Origin: Selaginella tamariscina
Taxonomy: Eukaryota; Streptophyta; Lycopodiopsida; Selaginellales; Selaginellaceae
Assembly (NCBI GenBank): GCA_003024785.1
Contig: PUQB01000280.1
Coordinates: 1 to 64,000 of the forward strand
Direction: 5' to 3'
DNA: 64,000 bases
Shown here piece by piece: positions 11,586-28,300 of the stretch. Made by a program: the position numbers and the translations under genes. The notes below the pieces were generated by a model. The model was not told where the DNA came from. It worked only from the letters and a program-made list of their open reading frames with translations, and searched no databases. Each line of letters opens with the position of its first letter. Positions within the stretch are counted from its first letter, which is position 1.

Positions 11586-12261
11586 GAGCTTTTGCAGTGC
11601 TTGTATATATAAGTTAGTATGCTATGGTACGGAGCTTCAAGTGTGTGTGCTAATCAATAGAACAGCTCATAGCATACACTTCTGTATCCAATTATGGTAG
11701 TACCTGTCATATTTCAAACAACAGGACAAGTATGTCAATGTATAAGTATTTAATAGCAGAGATGGTGATGTTATTGATATGTATACGAGCACATGGAGGG
11801 TGATCATATATGGACCCGTGTGTTGCGCTGCTGCTGTATTCGGACAAGAAATATATAAGTATTATATGTGTTTTTATGTCTATGTTACTAAATAAGTTAT
11901 GATACTCTGGTGTGAGGAATGACTATGTTCTACTTTTTACCAACCGATGAACAGTCTGAAAAGTTTTCTGCCGTTGACACCCCAATGTCTTTAAGCTAGT
12001 TTATATAAATTATGCTTAGGAATATTTACTGCTATACTATGTAGGGGATATGATGGGTTTGGGACGAATCATGTGGCTGTGCCTCGCATGTGTTTGCAGA
12101 GCAAATTGCAGGAATTGATCCCTAAAATGCAAGAGACACGTACTACGAGACGAACTTGTGCGTCAGAGCAGGCGAGAATATGACTTGTGCTCGTCGGTAT
12201 TTGAAAATTTTCAATGGAATAAACGGACATATAGGTAAAATTGAGAAAGTAAATAAGTCTT
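11586..12261. other. 3' flank and spacer before tRNA-Arg
   Basis: No credible open frame. It should contain the 3' UTR of the GPI-anchored protein gene. Base composition is intermediate and there is no repeat array. Nothing further is seen. Confidence 0.5.
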
Positions 12262-12334
12262 GCGCCTGTAGCTCAGTGGATAGAGCGTCTGTTTCCGGAG
12301 CAGAAAGTCACAGGTTCGATCCCTGTCTGGCGCG
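12262..12334 (+). tRNA. tRNA-Arg (anticodon CCG)
   Basis: A 73-nt cloverleaf without intron: acceptor GCGCCTG with CTGGCGC, D-arm GCTCAGTGGATAGAGC, anticodon stem TCTGT/GCAGA with loop TTCCGGA giving CCG (reads CGG), and T-arm ACAGGTTCGATCCCTGT. The A box (TAGCTCAGTGG) and B box (GGTTCGATCCC) needed for Pol III are present. One T-T mismatch lies in the acceptor stem. It closely resembles nuclear plant tRNA-Arg. Confidence 0.93.
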
Positions 12335-12360
12335 TTTCAGTGTTAATCACTCTTTTGTCT

Positions 12361-12600
12361 ATCCACGTGGAATTTGTTTGCCACGCATATCTCTATCCAC
12401 GTGGAACTCATGGACAACCTTCGGATTCTACCAACAACCATCTTGCGCGTTAAGTTAATCCACGTGGAATTCGTACATGTTGCCACGTGAAACCACGTAA
12501 CTAGCAAGTGGCTATCTATCCACGTAGAACTCGTACATGTTGCCATGAGTGTCAAAACCGTCGGATCCTACTCTTTCGGACATGTTGCCAAGTGGAACCA
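12361..12600. repeat. Degenerate minisatellite of G-box motifs
   Basis: Four imperfect units begin at 12361, 12395, 12458 and 12518 with ATCCACGTGGAA or a close variant. Units three and four continue with TCGTACATGTTGCCA. The G-box core CACGTG occurs at least four times. The array lies between tRNA-Arg and the 3' end of the ALDH gene, so it is not at a known promoter. Confidence 0.75.
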
Positions 12601-12644
12601 CACAAACGTACGATGCTTTATTCTGAGGATATATACAAGTTTTT

Positions 12645-14555
12645 CTATAGCTGACCTACATTTCTCATCACTAACACTTTAGTCTCAAGCATGTCCTCCA
12701 TAGCATACTTAACACCCTCTCTCTGAATACCTGAGTCCTTAATACCTCCGTAAGGCTGGCTATCCACCCTCATACTCGGTGAATCATTCAGACATACACC
12801 TCCAGCCTGTAGTAACTTCAGCTGTACATACACACACACACACGCGCGCACACATACACACACGCACCTCAATATGTTCGAAAGCATAGAATGCCTTGTT
12901 GAGATCACTAGTGAAAACACCAGATTGGAGTCCATAGTGAGTGTTATTTGCCTCTTTCACCGCCTCCTTGAAGTCCCTGCAAAGCCAGTTTCATTAGGTA
13001 TGTTCGTCCAGTCCGCACACAATATCATACCTGTAAGAGTAGAGAAGCAGAACAGGTCCAAATATCTCTTCCTTCCTTGCATCGGCCTCAAGCGGGACGT
13101 CCTCTAGTATTGTCGGCTCCACATACGATCCATTCCTGTTCCCACCACACAGTAGTTTCCCGCCCTTGCTGATAGCATCCTTGATCATCTCCTCTATACC
13201 AGCTGCAGAAGACTCCGATATCATTGGTCCGATAAATGTATCATCTTCGTGTGGGTTTCCAACCTTCAGCTTCTTAGTTGCAGCAAGTAAAGCCTCTTTC
13301 ACCTAAAATAACACAGAATGAGAAACTGTCTGTCCAGAGAGAAGAGAGAACCTGATGGTAAAGATTATCTCTCACGTACAGCCGCTGCATGTGAATACAG
13401 GATTGACCACTTTGATAGAAACCTCCATGCACCAATCTGGCAACTGTTCCTTCCAAGTCCGGAACAAGATCCTCAACAATACAAGGTGCATTTCCACCAA
13501 GCTCCATAACCACCTGTACAACACAGACACTCTTCACACACATGCGCACGCGAGCACGCACGCACGCACCTTCTTCTTTCCTGCTCGTGCCTTCATGTTC
13601 CAACCAGCCATGCCCGACCCAGTGAACGTCAACAACTTAAAACGCTCGTCAGTAGTGAAAGCATCTGCTCCTTCACGTGTTGTGGGGAGTATCGAGAATG
13701 CACCCTCTGGTAAGCTCTCACAGGTAGCCAGTATCTCACCGAGTGCAAGAGCTGCGAGAGGAGTTCTACTACTTGGCTTCAGTACAAAGGGACATCCAAC
13801 AGCAATAGCCGGAGCCACTTTGTGTGCTACCAAGTTCAATGGGAAGTTCCAGGGACTCACCATGGAAATAGGTCCTATGGGGAACTTCTTAACTAATCCC
13901 TGCATATATATGTGTGTATATACACATACTGATACCACACTCATATCTATATACCTGCAAACCTTTGTTGCGAGCTGATATGTCAAGAGGTATATGCTCA
14001 CCATATATCCTTGTGGCTTCTTCTGAGGCAATTTCAAATGTATCAATGGATCTCTGGACTTCACCCCTGGCATCCTTGATGGGTTTTCCTGCCTCGATCG
14101 TTATAAGCCTCGCAAACTCTTCTGATCTCCTCTCTAACTCTCGAACAACCTGGAAAATACATACTTTTTGTAACATCAAAACAGTCTGTCTATCTACTAT
14201 ATATATATATGCTGTATACGATATACTTACCTTTCTGAGAACTGCCTTACGCTCATAAGAAGGCAGTGCAGCCATAGCAGGAGCTGCTTTAACTGCGTGT
14301 TGGATTGCATCCTCGATGTCTTGTGGAGAAGCAAGTGGTACTTTGGTAACTGCAAGTCCTCCATATCTAAGATACACATCCGTGCACGCACGCACGCACA
14401 TACACACATGTGTGTGCACTCTGTTTTCACATACCTACTTTGCCTGAGTGCTTATCTGTGACGTCGAGGGACTCTTTTGAGCTCTTTGGTGTGTTGGCGA
14501 CATACATGTGGAACTTCCTGGTCGCATCGAATGAATTGGCATGTGGCTGCGCCAT
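12645..14555 (-). CDS. NAD(P)-dependent aldehyde dehydrogenase, ALDH21-like
   Basis: Oxidises aldehydes to acids; ALDH21 members are succinic-semialdehyde-dehydrogenase-like stress enzymes. Eight minus-strand exons: 14555-14435, 14366-14231, 14149-13955, 13899-13570, 13512-13352, 13302-13031, 12976-12868, 12821-12645, together about 500 codons, normal for the family. Visible motifs: SPWNFPLNLVAHKVAPAIA (cofactor-binding segment), VLKPSSRTP, FTGSG (Rossmann turn), MELGGNAPCIV with the general-base Glu, GQSCIHMQR with the catalytic Cys, KEEIFGPVLL, and QPYGGIKDSGIQREG near the C-terminus. The start MAQPHANSFDATRKFHMYVA shows no obvious transit peptide, so a cytosolic enzyme is likely. The exon 1/2 junction is one base out of phase, probably an indel. 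The ALDH21 assignment is from memory of its N-terminal half; a general SSADH-like ALDH is the alternative. Confidence 0.88.
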
Positions 14556-14773
14556 GACGATCTATGGGGATTGCCTGCCCTAATTTGCATTTCTCCTGAT
14601 AACGATGAAAAGGACGATACGTGCCACTACTACATTTCACACTCCCCACGTGTCCATAAAACCATATTAAGCTGGAGTTTACTGATAATAAGTGTCTTAG
14701 TTGAGAAAGGGCGGGAAAGTTTTCATGTTATAATTTGTAATTAGGGCCTAAGCGCGCTCATTTGCTAGGGTTT
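14556..14773. promoter_or_regulatory. 218-bp head-to-head promoter, ALDH (-) / PSF2 (+)
   Basis: Lies between the two start codons. A G-box core CACGTG at 14647-14652 sits roughly mid-way. No convincing TATA box is seen for either gene. The arrangement implies shared cis-elements for a metabolic or stress gene and a replication gene. Confidence 0.45.
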
Positions 14774-16947
14774 ATGGCAGGCCAGACGAACTATGCGCCA
14801 CCGGCAACGCTCTCGGCCGCCGAGGTTTGTATGCATTTTTGCTCGTTATACGATTGATGTAGCTCCTTTATTTCTACAGATTGAATTCATTGCGCGAGAA
14901 TGAACTGATCAACATTATCCCCAACCTTAGAATGGACGCCCTACATTTGATCTCTGTAAGCTCAAAATCCCTCTTTTTCTTCTACAGTTTCTCGAAATTT
15001 GATACATTTTCCCCTTAAGAATCACTATTCTGTTCCAAAATTCCCTTTTCTTCTGTGAAAATCGACCCTATTCCATACCTTTTCCATTAGTGTTCTATGT
15101 GTGCATCTATATATATGCTTATAATTATTCATTCTTGGCACTGTGTTTGAACAGGGAGATTTTGGTCCGTTTCGTCCACAGATGGCAGCAAAGGTTCCTC
15201 TTTGGCTCGCGATTGCTATGAAGAATCGAGGAAAATGCCGCATTCAGCCCCCAGAATGGATGAATATAGGTACATTCCAGTTTCTTAAAGTAATTTACGG
15301 TTAGCTGAGAATTAACTCATAGCTCTGTGTGAGTGTGCGTGTGCGTGTGCGTGTGCGTGTGCGTGTGCGTGTGCGTGTGTGCGTGTGAAATTTACATTCA
15401 ACTGAGAATTAACTTATATTATATAAAGCTTGTGTGTGTGTGTGTGTGTGCGTGCGCGTGTCTCTGTGTGTGCGTGTGTGTGTAGAGAGAGAGAGAGAAC
15501 ATACATATACCTATATCTATCTATCTATCTATCTATATAGGTATTTTGTATATGTACGCATATTCTACACGTCAGCAACACAGTTCCTTTAGTAGGACCT
15601 CTCTGTATGTTCTATACACCCACACACACACAAACCTTAATGTTGCATGTGATTAGCATTATATTCAGTTAACTAACAGAGAAGCTCACAGAATCCTAAG
15701 GTGAGCATACGTGCATCACACCCAACTTCATAATAAGTCATAAAATTTCGTGTTTAAATGTAGTATTAAGTCTCTTGGCATAAGTTACGTTCATCTGATA
15801 TTTAAATCATAACTTTGTACTTTGTGTGTGTGTTGTGTGTGAATGTGAATGTGTTTGGGTGTCTATATTATATCTACATGCTAAGCATAATATATACTTG
15901 AATCTAATCTAGTTATAGTTAAGATTTCTTAAAGAAACTGTGAACAACTTAAACAACATCGCTTACTCAGTACATTTTTAGAATACGTTTGTATGTGTAT
16001 AGAAAACCATGATGATACATGTGGATAGCATTATATTTATGTTACTAACTAAAAACGTGAAACAGAGAAGCTCACAGAAGTCCTTGAAGAAGAACGTGAG
16101 CATCCAGGCGACTTCCAACCTCTACCATTTCATTACGTTGAAATCGCTAGATTATTGTTTGATCAGTAAGTTTTCCATTCTTTATCAAACGGATGGCTGT
16201 GTGTGCGTGCTTACGTTGTATATTATACATACTAAGAAGTGGAAATTTCTTTACACAATATAAGCGTCTTGTTTGTTCTCGCAGTGCTCATGATGATATA
16301 CCCGACTTCTATTTGGTATGCTCTCTCTCTCTCACTCTCTCTCTCTCTATCTATACACACACACACATACACACACATATACACATATATATACAGGTCA
16401 AGTCCTTGATGGAAGACATACGTAATGTGAGGTTTCACAAGGTGGAAGCTGGACTACAGAACCTTACAGGAAAAACATATGCTGTAAAGGTAAAACTGAT
16501 ACAAATTAAATGTTTATAACTATATTATACTTACATTATCTACAATATTTTCTTTTTGTTTGATATATAGTAATGCATATCTATCTCTGTGTTTGCATAT
16601 GATACGTATCTGCGCCCGAGCTCCCTCTTAAGTGCATATATGATATAGTTGTATAAAGTCTGTGTTTGTATGGACATTACATACAAGTGCGTGCGTGCAT
16701 ACGTGTGGTGTGTGGGTGTTCATTAACATCACCTTACAGCTCACGAACCTTTCTGCGATGGAAGTGAACCTTGTTCGGCCGTTTACAGTCAGAGCACTTC
16801 AGGCATTTTACAAACATGGAAGCGATAATTACGTTAGACAAAACGAGAGGCCGCATTTCCGTAGGGTAAGTGTTTTCTTTCGTATCATATATGTTATATA
16901 GTAATACTCTCTCTAAATCTTTTTACAATGTGCAGCAAAGGCAATAG
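14774..16947 (+). CDS. PSF2: GINS complex subunit PSF2
   Basis: Subunit of the GINS tetramer, part of the CMG (Cdc45-MCM-GINS) replicative helicase in the nucleus. Eight exons: 14774-14824, 14880-14955, 15155-15269, 16065-16165, 16285-16315, 16397-16489, 16740-16865, 16936-16947. Hallmarks: [95 protein letters not shown] and [15 protein letters not shown]. Exon 5 is only 31 nt. The total of about 200 codons matches the family. In exon 2 one extra C near 14897 breaks the frame between the residues matching EFIA and ENEL. It shares a short promoter region with the ALDH gene. Confidence 0.93.
15316..15495. repeat. (TGTGCG)n and (TG)n/(GA)n microsatellites in PSF2 intron 3
   Basis: A GTGTGC hexamer array at about 15325-15385 is followed by (TG)n near 15430-15480 and a GA tract. 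They lie in the longest intron of PSF2, and (CTAT)n follows at about 15517-15538. Confidence 0.8.
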
Positions 16948-17059
16948 TATTAATTAGATCTACAGAAGCCAGCTCTTTTGCAAGAAGGTATGCTTTATGT
17001 AATTTTCTCTGCAAGTTATGTAAACGTTACATTTTATATGGTAAAGCTTTCATTGCTAC

Positions 17060-17124
<65 letters not shown>

Positions 17125-17194
17125 TTAGTTATCCATGTGGGACTGACATTCTTTTTTATAGAATATATGTAATCTTGCTTCACAAACAACATTT

Positions 17195-17233
<39 letters not shown>

Positions 17234-17923
17234 AAGACATAAGTAATATGGTATACCACCATCAACATTTATAATGTACATACATTGATCGCACGCAGCT
17301 TCATTTTGACTAATACACACACACACACATATATATTAGAGAGTGAGAACTCTAGCTGTACACAGGAATATACATTGTGTGTTTGCATTACAAATCTGGC
17401 CAAGTAATATACTTAGCTTTATAAACGTCTACATCTTTACAGACTGTCTAAGATGCTTACTTTAGCGTAAATATTATACAATGTATAACATTAAGTAGAT
17501 GTGTTTAATGTTAATTTCTTGTTTAATTAGACTCACTATTTGATTAATTTTACCTGAAACGTCATATTTTCTGCATATAGTCCTTGTCCAAAATATACAT
17601 ATAAAAATTATAAGATCTTTTCAGGTACGACAATTCTCAACGGCGTGATGCCCCTTAGCTGTCATTTGTGTATATATACATTATATATACGGTATATACG
17701 ATGGGGGAAAATCAATTCAATATTACATAAAAGAGACCAATCTGTACAGAGAGATCTAGAACAAAATCAAAGTCACTTATTGTGCAAGCTGAAGAAAAAA
17801 ATGTTATGTGACCCAAAAGAATGGAATGAATCAGTGCCGTCTCTATATATGATATACAAAGAGAGAAAATAAGAAACCCAAAAGCAAACCCAAAATGTTT
17901 CTTCAGCACATATCTGTAGAATC
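16948..17923. other. Spacer between PSF2 and AG-peptide gene
   Basis: About 1 kb of AT-rich DNA between two convergent 3' ends, with (TA)n(GA)n at about 17060-17124 and (TA)n(TG)n at about 17197-17234. No supported gene; short open frames here depend on the microsatellites. Confidence 0.6.
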
Positions 17924-18096
17924 TCAGAGCAAGAATTGAGCTACAAGTGCAAGTAGTCCGGCGGCAAACACCGGAACCGCAAGGGCTGTACTGGATCCGT
18001 TGTCTGGTGCCGGACTCGGTTGCTGTGCTACTGTGATCTCTGCCATGGCGACGATTACTGCGACTGCAAACAGAACGAGGCGGATCTGGACGCCAT
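17924..18096 (-). CDS. Arabinogalactan peptide (AG-peptide), GPI-anchored
   Basis: Short precursor of a cell-wall/plasma-membrane arabinogalactan peptide. After a hydrophobic signal peptide (FAVAVIVAMAEITVA) comes a minimal mature part, QQPSPAPDNGSS, whose Ser-Pro and Ala-Pro dipeptides are hydroxyproline O-glycosylation sites. A GPI-attachment tail follows (ALAVPVFAAGLLALVAQFLL). The natural start is probably ATG 18096 (MASRSASF...), which needs one indel within the next 30 bases to reach the signal-peptide frame. The in-frame alternative begins after a possible acceptor GTGCAG near 18110, with the ATG in an upstream exon. The mature peptide would be only about 11-13 residues, typical of the class. 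Confidence 0.8.
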
Positions 18097-18863
18097 TTGA
18101 ATTGGAAACCTGCACAAACTCTCTATCTAGGACTTGTATGAACAGAGCGCTTCCCTTTCCCTAGTGATTGAATGTATTTATGGGGGTGTCATGTATGCGG
18201 CCATGGCTGGGCATGAGCTGGCATCATGCATGCATGATGGTGAATGACAGCCTGTGCCAGCATTTGGTGTGACAGGGTTCAAATCCCTCCTTGGAAAACT
18301 TTTCTTTTCTCTTTTATTAAGAAAAGAACATATAGAAACTTATATATGTATATACATATATACACACACAAACACACATACATAATATTGATTAATGCTA
18401 AGGTTAAACAAACCTAAAACTTTACAACAAGCATTAAGATTCTATAAACATCTTTAAACCATATCGTTAATGTTCGGGACATAGATCTGCATGCATGTTT
18501 ATTATAAACATGTACTTTCTTAATTGTAACCCTATTTAAGCATACATACACATACTTAACATACGCGTATGCTTCATATGTACACATATGTACGATATGC
18601 ATCTGAAGAGAGTGATAAGGACTTGTGGTGATTTTTTTAATAAATATTTATGAATGTTCTACATTAGATGGAATAGGAATAATATTAATTAAAGACTTTA
18701 CATATTCAATGTCATATTGCATTCATTTTTCAGTATTATAGATTAATATTATATTTTATATCAGAAGAGCCGATTTTAAAAACGTAAGTTCCTTTCTTTT
18801 CTTAGTTATAAATATTATTATTATTATTAATTTATATATATATTATATATATATAATATATAT

Positions 18864-18902
<39 letters not shown>

Positions 18903-19045
18903 TATATATATATAATTGGTTTAAATATTCAATATTAATATTAACTCAAATTTGATGACATCAGCAGAAATATTTAATATTTTATAAAGTATGATCGACC
19001 AAATATAAATATAAACATATGATGCCAATTTTTGTTACAAGAAAT

Positions 19046-19086
<41 letters not shown>

Positions 19087-20050
19087 GTTTTCTTACATGT
19101 GATGCAATGTATAGCTCAAACCATAAAAATGCGTAGTGATATTATATATTTTAGAATGTTTTTTGTCTGCAAACATAAATATATACAAAGCATTATATAT
19201 AATTTAATTTATATACATATGGTGTAGACATACGTTTAGAATTATTTCTATTTACAAACATAGGTTTATACGTGCACCATTATGTATAATTTAATTTACA
19301 TACATACTGTATATGACATACTTTCTTATTTACTGATACATACATTAATATTTTAATCTATTGTTGATGAACTATTTCAAATGTGTCTTAAAGATATACT
19401 AAATCATAGAATTGAAACAAGGTGTAAGACTGTTTTATGTACATATAAAACCACACACATATGGTATATTTACATAATACATTAAATATCAAATACATCT
19501 ATAGTTATTATATAATATACAAACTACAATACACACTACATAATACATATTATCAAGAGTATACATATTAACATATGGTAAAATATACTATTAATATTCT
19601 AAATTTTTATTAAAATATACTTGGGAAAGATATTTGTAAAATCAATAATCATGTCTTCATGAAATAAAATTCACCAATTTTAATATTATTAAGGTATATG
19701 AATTAGCATACTTTAAATGATTTATAATTTAATAGTTACAATCAAATAAACCCATACACAAATACATGTATGCAGTGCGTGCGTGCGTGAAGTACTACTA
19801 ATATTACAACTTATATATTTGTATTAAAAATAGTTAGTCTGAAAATATTTGTTTTTTTTTTTTTAATTTTAATATTTTAAATTTTTTATAATATTTTTTT
19901 AATTAAGTTAAAATAATTTACTAAATAATTAAGCTTAGTCACCCTAATACAAAATTATTATGATATTCTAATTTTTCACTATTTTTTTTTTAAATAAAGT
20001 AAATTTCTATATCATTAGTTCATTATTAATATCCAAACCTCTATTTTGTG

Positions 20051-20081
<31 letters not shown>

Positions 20082-20933
20082 ATATATGAGAGACATTTGA
20101 TGGCATTTTGGTGCTCACCTAAAAAGTGGTGGCACGAACTCAGATCGTGCTGGTCACGATGTATATATATATATATATATAATAAATATGTTTGTGTCTA
20201 GGTGTATATACACGTGTATATCATACAGGTGTTTACCTCACTATTATATATATATATATATATATATTATATAAATACTGTATATACTTATAAATTTGCT
20301 GATCATTCATACGGTCATACAAGTATTTATGTAACTTCGTCTGGCGTGTGTACATAGGTATACTTGTAAATATACACATCCAACTTCGTATATACATATA
20401 ATGCACACCTACTAGAGAATACTATATAACAAGTAATTATGTAATAGTACATGTAATTGCATGATTATAATATTATTAATTCTTTATTAAGGTTAAGTAC
20501 ACGCGTATACATATGTATATATAATGGGAGTTAAAACAAAGAACAAGTCACGTAAGACCAGTTCACCCTAACTACACACACACACACATATATATATAAT
20601 ATAAAATAAAATAAACCATGCAACCGTTGATAATTTTTTGATGATCGTACGGCATCCAAAGACTAATTTTACATAAGTAAGTCTTAAAACACGCTGATCT
20701 TCCTCCACGCGCTAATAAGCAACGCACGCGCAATCCTCCCTGTTCCTTAGGTGTGCGTATTCATCCCCATTTCATTCTTTTCCCTTCTCCTACATCGCTC
20801 GAATTCGACATAAGAGTACAATTCTAAGTATTGGGTATCTGTTTCTACATGAATTCAGCGGTTCTGTGATGAATCAACACTTGGGTATGATCGACATACG
20901 ATTCTAAGAGAGAGATTCATGTACTGATGAGCT
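18097..20933. other. AT-rich spacer with (TA)n and (AC)n arrays
   Basis: Intergenic stretch between the divergent AG-peptide and COBRA-like genes. It carries (TA)n at about 18833-18914, (AC)n at 19050-19085, and (TA)n at 20050-20088, 20160-20182 and 20244-20268. There are no exons I can support. A tRNA-like B-box, GGTTCAAATCC, sits near 18276 without a convincing cloverleaf. The last few hundred bases should hold the COBRA-like promoter. Confidence 0.6.
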
Positions 20934-24981
<4,048 letters not shown>

Positions 24982-25144
24982 ATTTGTAAATTTCACACAC
25001 GAATACAAATCATTTGGATTATATCAGACTAATTTTGATTAATGAACCTAAACATTTTAACATTTAATTAAGTGCTTTAACTTAATTTAACTTAGTTTTC
25101 TAAATAATTTAGTCAGATTTATAATTAAATGTTTTATTTCATTC

Positions 25145-25305
25145 TGTAAGATCCACGTGTACGGCTGCATGTGCACATACTATTATTAGCGTAGTGGATT
25201 TTGATAGCCGTCGGATTGGATTCAATCTGGACCACTCGCTCTTGTATATAAGTTAGGGTTTCTGAACTAATGGATATACACATTTCTATATTCCGAGCTC
25301 TCACA
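25145..25305 (+). repeat. 5' LTR of the Ty3/gypsy element
   Basis: Begins TGTAAGATCCACGTG and ends CTCTCACA. It contains TATATAAG near its 3' third as a likely promoter. It matches 29854-30014 nearly base for base. Confidence 0.95.
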
Positions 25306-28300
25306 TTGGTGGAGGTGAGGGGCACCTCTAATTGTCCCTACGGAGTGCTCGGATTTGTGTCTTTTTTCTCTGTCTTCTTAGGTCTAGCTTTTCCATTGTC
25401 TAGATCTATTCCTTTCTTGTGGATTTTGTCTCTTCTTCATCCATGAATCCACAACAGACAAATCCCTTGTCTGTGGAGCAGTTACTCATGCAGTTGTTGG
25501 ATGCCATGCGTGTGCAATTGAACAATCATTCTCAGTTGATGGCAGCATTCACAGGCCAGGGTACTCCTCCTACGCATGTTGCAAACCCCCGTGTCCGATT
25601 TCTTTCGCGGAAATCCTGGAGATGATGTGTACCATTGGTTTGACCACTTCACTGTGGTTGCCACATATCATTCGTGGGACGGTGCTCAGTGTTTGCGCGA
25701 GTTTCCTACTTGTCTTCAAGGGACGGCGTTGCAGTGGTACAATGGTCTGGACGTTGCAACTCGTGGCGATTGGAATATTCTTCCAGAGATCTTCAAACGT
25801 GCATTTGGGCATGCGGACGACTGTGATGATGCTTTTCAGCAGTTGCATCGTATTCGTCAGGAGCCATCTGAGTCGGTGATGCAGTTTGGTGTTCGCTTTC
25901 GAAGCCTTTTGCTGCGTGCAGAACCTAACATGTCGGAACGCATCAAGTTAGGTATGTTGTGGCCAGCACTTCGTCAAGACCTTGTGGGGCTTGTGCATGC
26001 ACTAGCTCCAGTGACTCTTGACGATGCTTTGAGGCTGGCACAACGATATGAGTCGTCACCTCTCCCACTTGTGCCTTCACGTGCTCTTGTTCCACTCCAT
26101 GTTGGGGATGGACCTGCTCCGATGGAGGTTGAGGCTGTTGCCGCTCGTGTACCAGCACAAGGTGGGGCCCGTGGACGAGGACGTGGACGTGCAGTTCGTT
26201 GTTGGGCATGTGATGAGGTTGGACACACGTATCGGCGCTGTCAACGGTTTCCCGATTGGCGTCCCCCATTTCCAGGATGGAGGCCATGGCGGCAACAACG
26301 TCCGGTTGGTGCTGCTGCAGTGGAAGGTTGTGATGCGGTGGATCTTCCGGGAAACGACGAATCGCACGAGTAGAGGAGGGTCCTCGTGCGAATAAATTAG
26401 TGACCCCTCCATCTTTCTTTCGGGAGTATCATCAAGGGGTTCACTCGGCACCAAATCATCCGGTTTTCACTTTTCAAGCTCGTTTCAATCGCACACCTCA
26501 TCCTGTTTTCCTTTCAGTGTTGGTGGATACAGGTTCAAGTTTGTCCTCTGTTTCTCAATCTGTTGCTACACGTTGCAGCCTTCATTTGCGTCGTGCGGTA
26601 GAACCAGTCTTCATTCTGTACGGCAACGGACATACTCATGCTTGTTCGCGGGATGAAGTGGACATTGTTGTTCGTGTGGATGATTGTGAGCTCGAGCTTC
26701 AATCTTTGCGGGTGGTGCCGAGTCAAGCTTTTCACCTTATTCTTGGTATGGATTGGTTAACTCGCAATCATGCCAAGTGTGACTTTGAAAAGTCTCCCCC
26801 TTGTTTGACTCTCCCTCGTCTTTCTTCCATTCCTCTTACTTCTATTCCACTTCGTCCATCTGCTTCCACCTCTGCTTCCATCACTTTTGTCTCACCCTTA
26901 TTTCCAACCATTTTCCCTTCATGCTCTTCCTTTCTTCTTTGGATCCATCAGATGATCGTCGTGCTGTAGTTGTTGATCAACTCAAGAAGGAGTATGCTGA
27001 TCTTTTCAACTTCGACTTGTCATCTGGGGCCAAGATTGCGACACGCCACCCTATTCCAACTGGAGAAGCTAGGCCAATCAAGGTACCTGTTCGGCGTCGA
27101 TCACCAAAGGAGCTCAAGATCTTACGAGCGAATGTCAAAGAGATGTTGGAGAAGGGTGTTATCCGGAAGTCTCGAAGTCCTTGGGCGTGCGAACCTCACC
27201 TTGTGACGAAGCCTGATGGGAGCGTTCGATTCTGCATTGATTATCGCCCGTTAAATGAGGTAACCGTCTCAGATGTGTACCCACTTCCTCATACTGCAGA
27301 CCTTTTGGATCGACTGGGGCGGAGCCGTTGGTTCACCAAGTTAGATCTCGCATCTGGATATTGGCAAGTTCCGATGGCTGACATGGACATTCCCAAGACT
27401 GCTTTTCGAACACCATTTGGCCTGTACGAGTTCCTGGTGATGCCTTTCGGTTTGAGCAATGCTCCAGCAACTTTCCAGCGTATGATGGATGAGGTTCTTT
27501 GCGACATGCCGGAGGTGACTGCTGATTTCATCGATGATGTTTTGATCCATTCATGGAACGTGGGAGGAGCATGTCGGTGATGTACGTAAGGTTTTGGATC
27601 GACTGCGGGAAGTTGGTTTGAAGTTGAAGCCATCTAAGTGTGTATTTGGATCAAAGGACACCACTTATCTGGGTTATCGCATTTCACGTGAAGGTTTGCA
27701 AGTCGATCCTGACAAACTAGTTGCAGTTTTGAAGTTCCCTACGCCGAAGTGTGTGAATGATGTGCAACGCTTTCTTGGCAAGGTACAATATCTGGGTCGT
27801 TTTGGATCATCTTTCAGATCGTACTGCACCGTTGCGCGCGTTGTTGAAATCGTCAATGACTTCTTTTGTTTGGTCTAAGGATTGCAAGCAGGCATTTGCA
27901 GATCTCAAAGAGTTGTTGACGACTCCTCCAGTTTTGGCGTACCCGGATTACACTCGTCCTTTCATCTTGCGTGTAGATGCTTCTGACATCGGCCTCGGGG
28001 GTGTATTGATGCAGGAGAGTACAAGTGTTCCTGGCCAACGACATCCCATTGCACATCAGCCGTACATTGCAGCCAGCAGAGGTGAATTACTCCACAACTG
28101 AAAAGGAGTGTCTAGCAGCAGTTTGGGGTTTTGAGAAGCTCCATGCCTACTTGCATGGTTCGCGGACGTTGTTGGAAGGTGATCATGCAGCAGTCACTTC
28201 GTTGTTGAAGCGAAAGAATTTGATTGGGCGTACTGCTCGGTGGGCCTTGAAACTTCAAATTTACGACTTTGAAGTTGTTCATCGTCCAGGGAGTTCCATG

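Noticed and set aside
18180-18300. tRNA or SINE with B-box GGTTCAAATCC
   Set aside because: Only a short T-arm-like stem is present; no A box at the right distance, acceptor stem or poly-A/T tail.
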